DNA of 52,427 nucleotides from Clostridiaceae bacterium (lineage in GTDB: Bacteria > Bacillota_A > Clostridia > Clostridiales > Clostridiaceae), in contig JAQSXU010000041.1 in NCBI GenBank assembly GCA_029256485.1, positions 1 to 52,427 of the forward strand, written 5' to 3'. The position numbers and the translations under genes were made by a program. The notes below the pieces were generated by a model, which was not told the DNA's origin, made no database searches, and saw nothing but the letters and a program-made list of their open reading frames with translations. This document shows, in pieces, positions 6,687-16,131 of this stretch. Position 1 is the first letter of the stretch. Each line of letters begins with the position of its first letter.

Positions 6687-6717
6687 CAGATCACTCTCCC
6701 ATTATATTTATAAACTA

Positions 6718-6861
6718 TTAAAAGTGTTCTGCAATATCTTCTCTTATTCTTTTTAAATCCTTCTCTCTCAGCTTGGTTTTCTCCATAATTTTTTCAAAGG
6801 ATTCTCCATCTAGTATCATTTTTCTTGCAATTTCGAGTTTATCATCACTTTTATTTACCAT
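6718..6861 (-). CDS. Small charged protein, function unknown
   Basis: A 47-residue ORF (MVNKSDDKLEIARKMILDGE at the start) that looks like two or three short helices with alternating Lys/Glu, reminiscent of a small helix-turn-helix (EIARKMILDGESFEKIMEKT). Such a pattern could bind DNA or a partner, but there is no wing and no recognised domain. The RBS AAGGGAAG is moderate. It lies between sspH and two other small co-directional genes. I do not assign a function. Confidence 0.55.
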   Translation of the reverse strand: MVNKSDDKLEIARKMILDGESFEKIMEKTKLREKDLKRIREDIAEHF

Positions 6862-6878
6862 GTTATGCTTCCCTTCTA

Positions 6879-7016
6879 TTATTGTTCTTTAAATTTTTCC
6901 TTACCATTTTTTTCTTCAGATTTATGTTTTGCCTTATACTCAGCACTTCTGGATTGAAGCTTTTCAGAATTAGGATTTTTGCCTTGTTTACTCTCATTTC
7001 TAACTCTAATATACAT
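6879..7016 (-). CDS. Small basic hydrophilic protein, function unknown
   Basis: A 45-residue, Lys/Ser/Glu-rich, probably disordered protein (MYIRVRNESKQGKNPNSEKL at the start). Its ATG directly follows the stop codon of the preceding gene at 7017, so the two are translationally coupled. The RBS AAAGGTGATT lies inside the end of that gene. The low complexity resembles minor spore proteins, but I see no family motif. Confidence 0.55.
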   Translation of the reverse strand: MYIRVRNESKQGKNPNSEKLQSRSAEYKAKHKSEEKNGKEKFKEQ

Positions 7017-7190
7017 TTAATCACCTTTCTTCCATATATTAACTTTTATTTTATCTATTTTAGAATTAGCTATATTATTATTTTCATGTACTAAATTTTT
7101 TTTTACAAACTCTTCCTTACCCAAATTTACAAGATAATTACTTGGCAAATCACCAAAATCAACATTTTCATATTTTGATTTTTTACCCAT
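7017..7190 (-). CDS. Small protein, function unknown
   Basis: A 57-residue ORF starting MGKKSKYENVDFGDLPSNYL, with no membrane segment or cysteine. AAAGGAG lies about 11 nt before the ATG. It is the first gene of a two-gene unit with 6879-7016. The region between it and the L,D-transpeptidase gene (7191-7250) shows no clear terminator. No family is recognised. Confidence 0.55.
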   Translation of the reverse strand: MGKKSKYENVDFGDLPSNYLVNLGKEEFVKKNLVHENNNIANSKIDKIKVNIWKKGD

Positions 7191-7250
7191 ATAAAAAACA
7201 CTCCTTTCTCATGAATAGCTTTCCCCGAGAAAGATGTGTTATTCAAAAAA

Positions 7251-8153
7251 TTAATTTATCCAAACTGCTGTACCTATAGGAATGTAATCATAGATATATT
7301 TTGCATCTTCAATTGATAGTCTGACACATCCATGAGAAAGTCTTGTTCCAAGCATTCCCACCTTTATATTCCCATTATTGTCTAACAAAACACTATGGAA
7401 TAAATAATTGCCATAGAATTGAGTGTAATATTTACAAATAGTATTTTTATTAACTCTAAACATACTGCCTTTTCCTTGTACAACAAAATATCCTTTAACT
7501 GTAGGTGTGGACTCTTTACCTGATGCGCACTGCACAGATTTTATCAATTTCCAATTTTTATTATATCCAGTAAAAATATTTACTCTTTGATTGTTTATAT
7601 CAACCCATATATAATAATCTGTATTACTATTGAAGCTTTTACTGTTAAAAAAGTTTTCTCGAGAGCTTTTCATATTTGATGCTGGTATAGCATTTTCATC
7701 AATTTTAGGCTTTACATACATGGTTTTCGAAGTAGGCTCCAAATCTAATTTTTTTAATGTTTCTTCGCCAACTTTTCCATCTGCCATTATTTCGTTTCTA
7801 TGCTGAAAATCAACAATTGCATAAAAGGTTTTTTCACCAAATTCACCATCACAATAAAGTGCGTATCCAAATTTATTCAGCTTTTCCTGTATTTCTTTAA
7901 TACTATCTCCACTGTCTCCTTTTTTATAAATTTCAATTTTTTTTTCTTCTTTAGTGTTGGAACTATTATCAATTATTTTGGGATCATTATTATGAGCTAT
8001 ATTTTGGGTTCCATCTAAATTGCTCCCAGTATCTTTATTTGCTGTAATTATTTTATCTTGCTTATTTACATCTTTTTTAATATTACATCCCATTACATAT
8101 AAAGAAATTAAAAATAAAATACCAGTTAATAAAACTACTAATTTTCTATTCAT
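7251..8153 (-). CDS. L,D-transpeptidase lipoprotein with peptidoglycan-binding domain
   Basis: A 300-residue lipoprotein. Residues 1-22 form a lipoprotein signal ending in the lipobox VMGC with lipidated C23. A peptidoglycan_binding_1 domain spans about 75-135 (GDSGDSIKEIQEKLNKFGYA). The YkuD catalytic domain (about 170-300) ends with SHGCVRLSIEDA, containing the nucleophilic Cys and paired His. YkuD enzymes make 3-3 cross-links or modify peptidoglycan and are common in spore formers. The ATG is preceded by AAAGGGTGATGGG. No partner gene is obvious. Confidence 0.93.
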   Translation of the reverse strand: MNRKLVVLLTGILFLISLYVMGCNIKKDVNKQDKIITANKDTGSNLDGTQNIAHNNDPKIIDNSSNTKEEKKIEIYKKGDSGDSIKEIQEKLNKFGYALYCDGEFGEKTFYAIVDFQHRNEIMADGKVGEETLKKLDLEPTSKTMYVKPKIDENAIPASNMKSSRENFFNSKSFNSNTDYYIWVDINNQRVNIFTGYNKNWKLIKSVQCASGKESTPTVKGYFVVQGKGSMFRVNKNTICKYYTQFYGNYLFHSVLLDNNGNIKVGMLGTRLSHGCVRLSIEDAKYIYDYIPIGTAVWIN

Positions 8154-8251
8154 CCCATCACCCTTTAAAATTTCTATAATACATTCTATTAAAGTCAGGT
8201 TAATATGATACTGATAAATTAAATTTAAACTATTTCCATATATTTTTTATA

Positions 8252-8280
8252 TTGGTAAATATTCAAAAAAATTATATAAT
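8252..8280 (+). promoter_or_regulatory. Sigma-A-type promoter of the ABC exporter operon
   Basis: TTGGTA (8252-8257) and TATAAT (8275-8280) are separated by 17 nt, 31 nt before the exporter start. No leader peptide or attenuator like that of Bacillus bmrCD is visible between the promoter and the gene. Confidence 0.65.
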
Positions 8281-8310
8281 AAAAGGTGTGTATGATTGGA
8301 GGGGGCGCTG

Positions 8311-10065
8311 ATGAATAAAATCAAATCTTTATTTAGGTATACCTATAAATACAGGAATAGATACTTAATTGGCCTTATTTTTTTAATTTCGGTTGATCTT
8401 TTACAGCTTATTCCTGCTAAACTAATAGGTTTTGTCACAGATAACATTTCAAGGGGAACTGCTACTCCAAAGCTATTAATTAAATATATAATTTTAATAA
8501 TAATAATAGCTATCCTCATGGCAGTTGGAAGATTTATATGGAGAATATTTATAGTTGGGACATCCAGGTATGTTGAATATGATATGAGAAACAATTTTTT
8601 TACTCATGTACAACAACTTTCATTAAGCTTTTTTAATAAAAATAAAACTGGTGATTTAATGGCTTTAGCTACTAATGATTTAAATGCAGTTAGAATGGCT
8701 CTTGGTCCCGGAGTAATTATGATGACAGATTCTATTGTGCTTTCAATAGCCACGCTGATAATAATGCTGACTATAAATGTAAAATTAACTTTGCTATCAC
8801 TTATCCCGCTGCCATTTATTTCACTTATTGCTCTTAAATTTGGTAATAGCATTCACAAGAAATTTATGAGAGTTCAAGAGAACTTCTCAAAACTAACTGA
8901 TATGGTTCAAGAAAATTTTTCAGGTATTAGAATAATTAAATCTTTTGTTCAAGAAGCTGAAGAGTCCAAAAAATTTACAAAAGAAAATCAAAAGTACTTT
9001 GATGTGAATATGGAATTTATAAAAATATGGGGACTATTTTCACCATTAATTGAATTTATTGCATCACTTAGTTTTGTTCTGCTAATTGGTATTGGCGGTA
9101 TATTCGTAATATATGGTGAAATATCCCTTGGAGATTTTATTTCTTTTAATATGTATCTTGGAAATTTAGTTTGGCCAATGATGGCAATTGGATGGGTTAT
9201 TAACATAATTCAAAGAGGCTTTGCTTCTCTTGAAAGAATTGAAAAAGTGCTTTCTGAAAAACCTGAAATTTTTGATAAGGATGCTGATAATTCTGCTTCT
9301 TTACAAGGTGATATAAAAATACAAAACCTAACCTTTACTTATGAACAAAGTAAAGTACCCTCTTTAAAAAATATAAACTTAATAATACCCAGAGGAAGTA
9401 CTCTTGGCATAATAGGTAGAACAGGAAGCGGGAAAACCACATTAGTAAACTTATTACTTAGGCTCTATAATGTGGAACCTGATAAAATAAGCTTTAATGG
9501 AATTGATATAAATAAAATTCCATTAAAAACACTTAGAGAAAACATAGGTTTTGTTTCCCAGGATGCTTTCTTATTTTCTACTTCAATTGCAGAAAATGTG
9601 GATTTACCTTGCGAAGATTTTAATATGAACAAAATAGAAGAAGCTTGTAAAAATGCTGATATATATGATAATATAATGGGCTTTCCTAAAGGGTTCAGCC
9701 AGGTGGTTGGTGAACGAGGAGTAACCTTATCAGGTGGGCAGAAACAGCGTATTTCAATTGCACGGTCCCTGATAAAGGATCCTGAAATATTAATATTTGA
9801 CGATTGCCTTTCTGCTGTTGATGCTAAAACTGAAGTTAAAATATTAGAAAATCTAAAAAGAATAATGAGTAGAAAAACTTCTTTAATAATTTCTCACAGA
9901 ATTTCTGCAGTTAAAGACAGTAATTTAATAGCAGTGCTGGATGGTGGAGAAATTAAAGAGTTAGGTACTCATGAAGAATTATTGAACTTAAAAGGACTGT
10001 ATTACAGCATTTATGAAAAGCAGCTATTGGAAGAGAAAATTGCAGAAGAAGGTGATATCATATGA
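8311..10065 (+). CDS. ABC exporter half-transporter, BmrC/YheI-like (degenerate catalytic Glu)
   Basis: A 584-residue permease-ATPase fusion. A type IV ABC exporter membrane domain (about 15-300, six TM segments) is followed by an ATPase (about 330-570) with Walker A GRTGSGKTT, signature LSGGQKQR and Walker B ILIFDDCLSAVD. The catalytic Glu after Walker B is Asp, as in BmrC of Bacillus subtilis. It therefore supplies a sound signature motif but a weak ATP site. It overlaps the next gene by 4 nt and forms a heterodimer with it; multidrug export is the likely role. The start is ATG 8311 behind GGAGGGGG; an upstream TTG overlaps the RBS. Confidence 0.92.
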   Translation: MNKIKSLFRYTYKYRNRYLIGLIFLISVDLLQLIPAKLIGFVTDNISRGTATPKLLIKYIILIIIIAILMAVGRFIWRIFIVGTSRYVEYDMRNNFFTHVQQLSLSFFNKNKTGDLMALATNDLNAVRMALGPGVIMMTDSIVLSIATLIIMLTINVKLTLLSLIPLPFISLIALKFGNSIHKKFMRVQENFSKLTDMVQENFSGIRIIKSFVQEAEESKKFTKENQKYFDVNMEFIKIWGLFSPLIEFIASLSFVLLIGIGGIFVIYGEISLGDFISFNMYLGNLVWPMMAIGWVINIIQRGFASLERIEKVLSEKPEIFDKDADNSASLQGDIKIQNLTFTYEQSKVPSLKNINLIIPRGSTLGIIGRTGSGKTTLVNLLLRLYNVEPDKISFNGIDINKIPLKTLRENIGFVSQDAFLFSTSIAENVDLPCEDFNMNKIEEACKNADIYDNIMGFPKGFSQVVGERGVTLSGGQKQRISIARSLIKDPEILIFDDCLSAVDAKTEVKILENLKRIMSRKTSLIISHRISAVKDSNLIAVLDGGEIKELGTHEELLNLKGLYYSIYEKQLLEEKIAEEGDII

Positions 10066-12089
10066 GTGAAAATTTTAATGAAGAAGAAGCCCTTGTGAAA
10101 GAATATGATTCAAAATTAATGAGAAGGCTGTTAAAATTTGCAAAACCTTTTTCTTTGTATATCCTATTAGTAATATTTTTAATGTTAATTACCACGTGTT
10201 TTGATTTATCAAGACCTTATTTAATAAAAAATGCCATTGACAACAATATTAATGGCTATAAAAGGCCATATACATTAATGGAAAAGCCCCAAGATAACAG
10301 TATTAAAGTGGGAGATATGTATTTAATTGAAGGATCAAATTCTGCTGGTAAACCGTCATCTATAGTATATTTTGATAAATCTTATTATGTAATTCTAGGC
10401 AGAAATATAGACAACAAGCCATTTTCTATTAATAATGGTATTTACACTCAGCAAAATGTAACTTCAAATGCATACAAACTTTCTACAAATGATCTAAAAA
10501 TTATAAGAAAGAATGATGCCAGCGGAGTGATTAAAACTGCTGTTTATATTTTGATTCTATCCTGCTTAACATTCATATTAAACTATATTCAAATATATAT
10601 TTTGCAGTATACCGGTCAAAAAATTATTTACGAAATCAGGCAAAAACTTTTTGATCATATTGAAAGGTTATCCTTATCATTTTTTGATAAGAACCCAGTG
10701 GGCAGATTAGTAACAAGAGTTACTAATGATACTGAAACTTTAAATGAAATGTATACCGGTGTGATAGTAAATTTATTTAAAGATGTGTTTTTACTTAGTG
10801 GAATTTTAATAGTAATGTTTATACTTAATGTAAAATTAGCTTTAATAGTACTTTGCTCACTGCCCTTTGTTACAGCCGCCGCAATAATATTTAAAAAATA
10901 TGACAGGGACGCTTACAGACAGGTTAGAACAAAGCTAGCAAAAATCAATTCCTCTTTATCAGAAAACATTTCTGGTATAAAGACAGTTCAAATATACAAC
11001 AAGGAAAACAAAAAATTTAGGGAGTTTGATGATATAAATAAATCCTATTTTAAAGCTTCAATGAACCAATTAACTGTGTTTGCTGTATTCAGGCCAACCA
11101 TTGATTTAATTTCTACTTTAACACTTTCCTGCCTTTTATGGTTTGGAGGATTAAGAGTTTTTGCAGATACACTATCTTTTGGAGTTTTATTTGCATTTAT
11201 AAGTTACCTGACACAATTCTTCCAGCCCATATTTGACCTAACTGAAAAGTATGATATTCTTCAATCTTCCATGGCAGCTTCTGAAAGAATATTTATGCTC
11301 ATGGATAATAATGAAGCCATTGTAAATAACCCAAAAATGAAAGTAACTCAGCGGTTTAAGGGAGAAATTGAATTTAAAAATGTTTGGTTTGCATATACTC
11401 CAGGGGATTGGGTTTTAAGAGATGTAAACTTTAAAATTTCACCTGGAGAAAAGATAGCCTTTGTTGGAGCAACTGGAGCAGGTAAGACCTCAATAATAAG
11501 CCTTTTAGGAAGATTATATGATATACAAAAGGGTGAAATCCTTATTGACGGTATTAATATTAAAGATATGGACAAATATCTATTAAGGAGTAATTTATCC
11601 ACTGTTCTGCAGGATGTGTTTTTGTTTACAGGAGACATAAAAAGCAACGTAAGATTAAATAATAAAAATATATCAGATGAAGAAATAATTAAAGCTTGCA
11701 AGTATGTAAATGCAGACAGCTTCATTGAAAAACTTCCATATAAATATGATTCTCATGTAAATGAAAGGGGATCTACTTTTTCTCAAGGAGAAAGACAGCT
11801 TATTGCCTTTGCCAGAGCAATAGCATTTGATCCTCCAATACTTGTTTTAGATGAGGCCACTGCCAATATAGATACAGAAACTGAAAGCTTAATACAAAAT
11901 GCCCTTGAAAAAATAACTAAGGGAAGAACTACCTTAGTTGTAGCTCATAGATTGTCCACAATAAAAAACTGTGACAAAATAATTGTTCTTCACAAAGGTA
12001 AAGTAAGAGAAATAGGAAACCACAATGAGCTTATTGAAAATAAAGGATTATATTATGATCTTTACCAGCTGCAATATAAAGAAGGATAA
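10062..12089 (+). CDS. ABC exporter half-transporter, BmrD/YheH-like (catalytic partner)
   Basis: A 675-residue partner of the preceding gene. The membrane domain has an extra extracellular insertion between TM1 and TM2 (about residues 60-155), as in YheH/BmrD. The ATPase has Walker A GATGAGKTS, a degenerate signature FSQGE, and canonical Walker B ILVLDEATANID with the catalytic Glu. Combined with the partner's LSGGQ, its Walker motifs make the one active composite ATP site; the other pairing (partner Asp plus FSQGE) makes the degenerate site. Drug or lipid export across the membrane is expected; the substrate is unknown. Confidence 0.92.
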   Translation: MSENFNEEEALVKEYDSKLMRRLLKFAKPFSLYILLVIFLMLITTCFDLSRPYLIKNAIDNNINGYKRPYTLMEKPQDNSIKVGDMYLIEGSNSAGKPSSIVYFDKSYYVILGRNIDNKPFSINNGIYTQQNVTSNAYKLSTNDLKIIRKNDASGVIKTAVYILILSCLTFILNYIQIYILQYTGQKIIYEIRQKLFDHIERLSLSFFDKNPVGRLVTRVTNDTETLNEMYTGVIVNLFKDVFLLSGILIVMFILNVKLALIVLCSLPFVTAAAIIFKKYDRDAYRQVRTKLAKINSSLSENISGIKTVQIYNKENKKFREFDDINKSYFKASMNQLTVFAVFRPTIDLISTLTLSCLLWFGGLRVFADTLSFGVLFAFISYLTQFFQPIFDLTEKYDILQSSMAASERIFMLMDNNEAIVNNPKMKVTQRFKGEIEFKNVWFAYTPGDWVLRDVNFKISPGEKIAFVGATGAGKTSIISLLGRLYDIQKGEILIDGINIKDMDKYLLRSNLSTVLQDVFLFTGDIKSNVRLNNKNISDEEIIKACKYVNADSFIEKLPYKYDSHVNERGSTFSQGERQLIAFARAIAFDPPILVLDEATANIDTETESLIQNALEKITKGRTTLVVAHRLSTIKNCDKIIVLHKGKVREIGNHNELIENKGLYYDLYQLQYKEG

Positions 12090-12092
12090 TAT

Positions 12093-12136
12093 AAAAAGAA
12101 TACCAGCATCAATTATGTGATGCTGGTATTCTTTTT
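12093..12136. terminator. Strong bidirectional terminator
   Basis: AAAAAGAATACCAGCATCA (12093-12111) and TGATGCTGGTATTCTTTTT (12118-12136) form a perfect 19-bp stem between the convergent exporter and iadA genes. Confidence 0.92.
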
Positions 12137-13298
12137 ATTGTTCGAAAGTTCCATGTATTTCTACTTTATAATTTTTTACCATTAATTTACCTTTAGCAAT
12201 GACAGTATGAATATTTAGCTTGTCATCTAATAAAAGTATATCTGCATCATAATTTTCTTCCAATTTACCCTTATTTTTAAATTTTAATAATTGGGCCGGA
12301 GATTCAGTTAAAGGTATAATTGCCTGTTCTAATGAGATACCACTATTTACACTATCCTTAATACATTGAAGATTTGTAGATGGAGATCCCACTGTTAGTT
12401 TTAATAGGTTACCTTTCTCATCAAATATAGGCATACTTCCACCAGAATCTGAACTCATAGTAATATGATAGGGGGAAACGCCATTATTTAACATGGTTTT
12501 ATAAGCCTCATTAGGATCTACAGCATCATCTCCCTCATTTCTAATACCAGTAGTTATATCAATATATCCTCCATTTTTAGCATACTCTATAGATTGCTTA
12601 TATACCCTGCTATTTCTATTAATATGAGTTGGCAGTAAATTTGACATTGGCATATCATAACTTTCTACCATGTCAATTATAGGTGTAAGTCCCTTTTTTC
12701 CATCTCCTAAATGCATATGTAATATTCCGCATTTACCTGACAGCATTCCTCCAACTCTTGCTTCACTGGCAAGATGTATTAAATCCTGTTCTGAAGGATG
12801 GCTCCCTCTATGATCGGATACTGCTACTTCCCCTACTCCAATTATTTTATCCACTAATACAATGTCATTTCTTGCACTATCTGTTACTGTTCTTGTGGGT
12901 ACAGAATAACATCCTGTCCATGAATATGTAGTTATCCCCTCAATTTCTAAGGCTCTACTTTTTGCAATTAAGTTTGCCATATTTCTTGTAGAACCATCTG
13001 TTCCTAGTAAGCCTACGCATGTGGTAATTCCATTACTTGTAAGCTGTGACAACATTAATTCAGGTGCCCTGGTATTATATCCGCCTTCACCTCCACCACC
13101 TATTATATGTACATGCAAATCTATTAAACCAGGAATGGCCTTTAATCCAGTTCCATCAATAACTTCTACTTCAGGAAAGTTGTTAGCTGGAATATCAATA
13201 TCAGCTGATATATAGCATATTTTTTCATTAGCTATTAATATATTTTTAATTCCTCCATATTTAGGATCATAAACTTCCACGTTTTTAATTAGAATCAT
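12135..13298 (-). CDS. iadA: Isoaspartyl dipeptidase
   Basis: A 387-residue amidohydrolase that cleaves beta-aspartyl dipeptides from damaged or isomerised proteins. It has the metal-binding HxH in LHVHIIGGGGEGGY, the family signature GGYNTRAPE, GEVAVSDHRGSHPS, a second His cluster in ILHMHLGDG and the catalytic Asp in MSSDSGGSMP. Length matches E. coli IadA (about 390). The RBS GGAGGTGATTTC precedes the ATG. It lies 29 nt downstream of the ABC-F gene on the same strand and may be cotranscribed. Confidence 0.92.
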   Translation of the reverse strand: MILIKNVEVYDPKYGGIKNILIANEKICYISADIDIPANNFPEVEVIDGTGLKAIPGLIDLHVHIIGGGGEGGYNTRAPELMLSQLTSNGITTCVGLLGTDGSTRNMANLIAKSRALEIEGITTYSWTGCYSVPTRTVTDSARNDIVLVDKIIGVGEVAVSDHRGSHPSEQDLIHLASEARVGGMLSGKCGILHMHLGDGKKGLTPIIDMVESYDMPMSNLLPTHINRNSRVYKQSIEYAKNGGYIDITTGIRNEGDDAVDPNEAYKTMLNNGVSPYHITMSSDSGGSMPIFDEKGNLLKLTVGSPSTNLQCIKDSVNSGISLEQAIIPLTESPAQLLKFKNKGKLEENYDADILLLDDKLNIHTVIAKGKLMVKNYKVEIHGTFEQ

Positions 13299-13327
13299 GA
13301 AATCACCTCCGCTGATTTTAAAAATAT

Positions 13328-15232
13328 TTATTGATTTTTAATTTTTTCTTCTAATTCACTTAGGTACTCCCATCTTTCCATTAGTTCAGTTAACTCTTCG
13401 TTTAAATCATGCTTTTCCTTTAGTAGTTGTTGCAGCAATTCATAATTACTCCCGCTGTTATTGATTTTTTCTTCAATTTCTTCTATTTTTGTCTCAAACT
13501 CAGTAATACTCTCTTCAATAGTTTCATATTCTTTCTGCTCTTTATATGTGAATTTTAATTGCTTAGTTTTCTTTTTATCTTCTTTGATAATATCTTTTTC
13601 TAAATTTTTTTCTTTATACGAAGTTTCATTATTTTTCTTTTCTTTAAAGTCCATGTATTCCGAGTAATTTCCAACGAACTGAATTAAGTTTCCATTTCCT
13701 TCAAAAGAGATTATTTTATCTGAAATTCTATCTAAAAAGTATCTATCATGTGAAACAGTAATTACAGTGCCGTTAAAATCATCAATATAATCCTCTAATA
13801 TATTTAAAGTCTCAATGTCTAAATCATTTGTGGGTTCATCTAATATTAGCACATTAGGTGCTTCCATTAATATTTTTAAAAGGTAAAGCCTCCTCTTTTC
13901 GCCACCAGATAGTTTATTGATTGGAGTCCACTGCATTTCATCATTAAACAAAAACTTTTCCAGCATTTTTGAAGCACTTATAAGCTCACCATGAGAGTCT
14001 TTTATAAATTCTGCTGTTTCTTTTATATATTCTATAACCCTAAGTTCATAGTTTAATTCTTTGCTTTCCTGAGAGAAATAGCCCATTTTAACAGTTTGCC
14101 CAATAACTACTTCTCCTTTATCAGGGTTAATCTTTCCTGTAAGAATATTTAATAAAGTAGATTTACCACAGCCGTTAGGCCCTATAATTCCAATGTTATC
14201 TCCATTTGACAAAATACTGCTGAAATTATCAATCAATAAATGCCCATTATAAGATTTAGATATTTCATTAATTTCCATTACCTTTTTACCAAGCCTGGTG
14301 CCTGCAACAGAAATCTCTATTTTTTCTGCAGCAGCTTCAATGTGTTCACCACTTATTTTCTCAAACCTTTCAATTCTAGCCTTTTGTTTAGTTGATCTGG
14401 CTTTTGCACCCCTTTTTATCCACGACAGCTCTCTCTTAAGAAAGCTCTCCCTTTTTCTATCAAGAGTGGTTTTAAGTTGTTCTCTCTCAATCTTTTTCTC
14501 AAGAAAGACGCTGTAATTTCCACTATAGCTGTACAGACTTCCCGAGCTAAGCTCTAAAATTCTATTTGTTACTCTGTCAAGGAAATACCTATCATGGGTT
14601 ATCATTAACAGAGCTCCTTTTCTTTTATTTAAGTATTGCTCCAGCCAATCTACCGTTTCATTATCTATATGATTAGTTGGTTCATCTAATATTAACAAGT
14701 CACATGGTGTTATTAAGGCTTCGCAAAGAGCTATTCTCTTCTTCTGCCCCCCTGATAAGCTTCCAATACTGGCATTAAAATCTGTTATGCCCAATTTAGT
14801 TAAAATAGTTTTTGCTTCACTTTCAATAGTCCAGGCATTTAAAGCATCCATTTTACCATTTAAAGTAAAAATTTCCCTCTGAAGATTTTTGTCCTCCGGT
14901 GACTTTTGAATTTCAAATATAGCTTTTTCGTATTCTCTTAGCAAACTCATAACTTCTGAACTGCCATTAAATATTTGTTCAATAACAGAAAAATCATCAT
15001 TAAAATTTGAATTTTGCTGTAAATACTTTATAGTTAAATTACTTAATTTATTTATATTACCAGAATCATAGGATTCAATCCCAGCAATAATTTTTAATAA
15101 TGTGGATTTCCCTGTACCATTTACACCTATAAGTCCAATCTTTTCTCCTTCATTTATCCCTAATGATATTCCATTTAACAATGTTTTATCGCTATAACTT
15201 TTATATATATTTTCTAATGTTATTAAATTCAT
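13328..15232 (-). CDS. ABC-F ATPase (Uup/YfmR-like translation factor)
   Basis: A 634-residue cytoplasmic protein with two ATPase domains and no membrane domain. Domain 1 has GVNGTGKST, LSGGQKKR and LLILDEPTNHID; domain 2 has GPNGCGKST, LSGGEKRR and VLILDEPTNDLD. An interdomain linker of about 80 residues (about 225-310) is rich in Arg/Lys helices. A coiled coil of about 100 residues closes the protein (about 530-634), as in Uup. ABC-F proteins act at the ribosomal E site on stalled ribosomes; antibiotic resistance cannot be told from sequence. The start has AAAGGAT upstream. Confidence 0.9.
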   Translation of the reverse strand: MNLITLENIYKSYSDKTLLNGISLGINEGEKIGLIGVNGTGKSTLLKIIAGIESYDSGNINKLSNLTIKYLQQNSNFNDDFSVIEQIFNGSSEVMSLLREYEKAIFEIQKSPEDKNLQREIFTLNGKMDALNAWTIESEAKTILTKLGITDFNASIGSLSGGQKKRIALCEALITPCDLLILDEPTNHIDNETVDWLEQYLNKRKGALLMITHDRYFLDRVTNRILELSSGSLYSYSGNYSVFLEKKIEREQLKTTLDRKRESFLKRELSWIKRGAKARSTKQKARIERFEKISGEHIEAAAEKIEISVAGTRLGKKVMEINEISKSYNGHLLIDNFSSILSNGDNIGIIGPNGCGKSTLLNILTGKINPDKGEVVIGQTVKMGYFSQESKELNYELRVIEYIKETAEFIKDSHGELISASKMLEKFLFNDEMQWTPINKLSGGEKRRLYLLKILMEAPNVLILDEPTNDLDIETLNILEDYIDDFNGTVITVSHDRYFLDRISDKIISFEGNGNLIQFVGNYSEYMDFKEKKNNETSYKEKNLEKDIIKEDKKKTKQLKFTYKEQKEYETIEESITEFETKIEEIEEKINNSGSNYELLQQLLKEKHDLNEELTELMERWEYLSELEEKIKNQ

Positions 15233-15395
15233 ATATTACTATCCTTTCAAATTGCATTATATTTATTATAACAAATAAAACTCCATTTGATTATGTTTTA
15301 CGTTAAGTTGTTTATCTTTATTTGCTTTTATATAACTTATATAATAAAATCAAAGTATAATAATTTGCATAGTTGTTTTCAGGAGGGTATCTTAC

Positions 15396-16061
15396 ATGTT
15401 AAAAAGAAATTTGGTTAATGAATTAATAAAGCAATTTACTCTTTCCTTAGATGAAATTGACAAATTTATTAGTTTGGAATTATATGATAATGCTTTATTG
15501 GTTATTGATAAATGCTTTAAGTCTATTTTTAGATTAAGTTCAAAATTTTTTAATTTACTTTCGGATGAAAATATTTTGGATTTAATAAGAGTAAACAATA
15601 TTCTTGATGTAGAAAGATGTATAATGGCTGCAAAGCTTTTAAATGAGGAGGCAAACATATACTCCAAAAATGGTGATGAAAATGAAGAGTTTTACTTACG
15701 CTGTAAATCATTATATTTATATCTTGCAGCATCAGAGCACTGGAATAATTCTTCAGAATTAGGTATATATCTGGATGAAATTGATAGTATATATTCTCAT
15801 ATAAAGGAGTATAAACTTACAAATAAAATTCAAAACGGCATGATGTTGTATTATGAAGATAAATGCTGCTTTGATAAGGCAGAAGATGTACTTTATGAAA
15901 TGCTTAATAATAATGTTGATGCAGATAAAATTTCTATAATTAATTTTGGTATTGAGTTTTATGAGAGATTGCTTGAAAAGGATGATATGATTTTAGAAAA
16001 GGGTAATCTTCCAAAAGCTGAAGTTTTAGATGGACTTGAAAATATTAAAAATAGAAAATGA
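15396..16061 (+). CDS. DUF6483 family protein
   Basis: A 221-residue, all-helical soluble protein resembling DUF6483: MLKRNLVNELIKQF, paired helices with DNALLVIDKCF, and a conserved RVNNILDVERCIMAAKLLNEE block. The repeats look TPR-like, suggesting a scaffold or binding role; the function is unknown. Residues after about 130 carry further TPR-like helix pairs. CAGGAGGG lies about 8 nt before the ATG. It is transcribed alone, divergently from the ABC-F gene. Confidence 0.75.
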   Translation: MLKRNLVNELIKQFTLSLDEIDKFISLELYDNALLVIDKCFKSIFRLSSKFFNLLSDENILDLIRVNNILDVERCIMAAKLLNEEANIYSKNGDENEEFYLRCKSLYLYLAASEHWNNSSELGIYLDEIDSIYSHIKEYKLTNKIQNGMMLYYEDKCCFDKAEDVLYEMLNNNVDADKISIINFGIEFYERLLEKDDMILEKGNLPKAEVLDGLENIKNRK

Positions 16062-16078
16062 TATATTAACTTAAAACA

Positions 16079-16119
16079 ATGGATGCCATAAATTTAATAC
16101 TGCTCTTTATGACATCCAT
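16079..16119. terminator. Hairpin between convergent genes
   Basis: ATGGATG-C-CATAAA (16079-16092) pairs with TTTATG-A-CATCCAT (16106-16119). A T-rich tract follows on the minus strand only. Confidence 0.65.
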
Positions 16120-16131
16120 AGCAATATTTAC

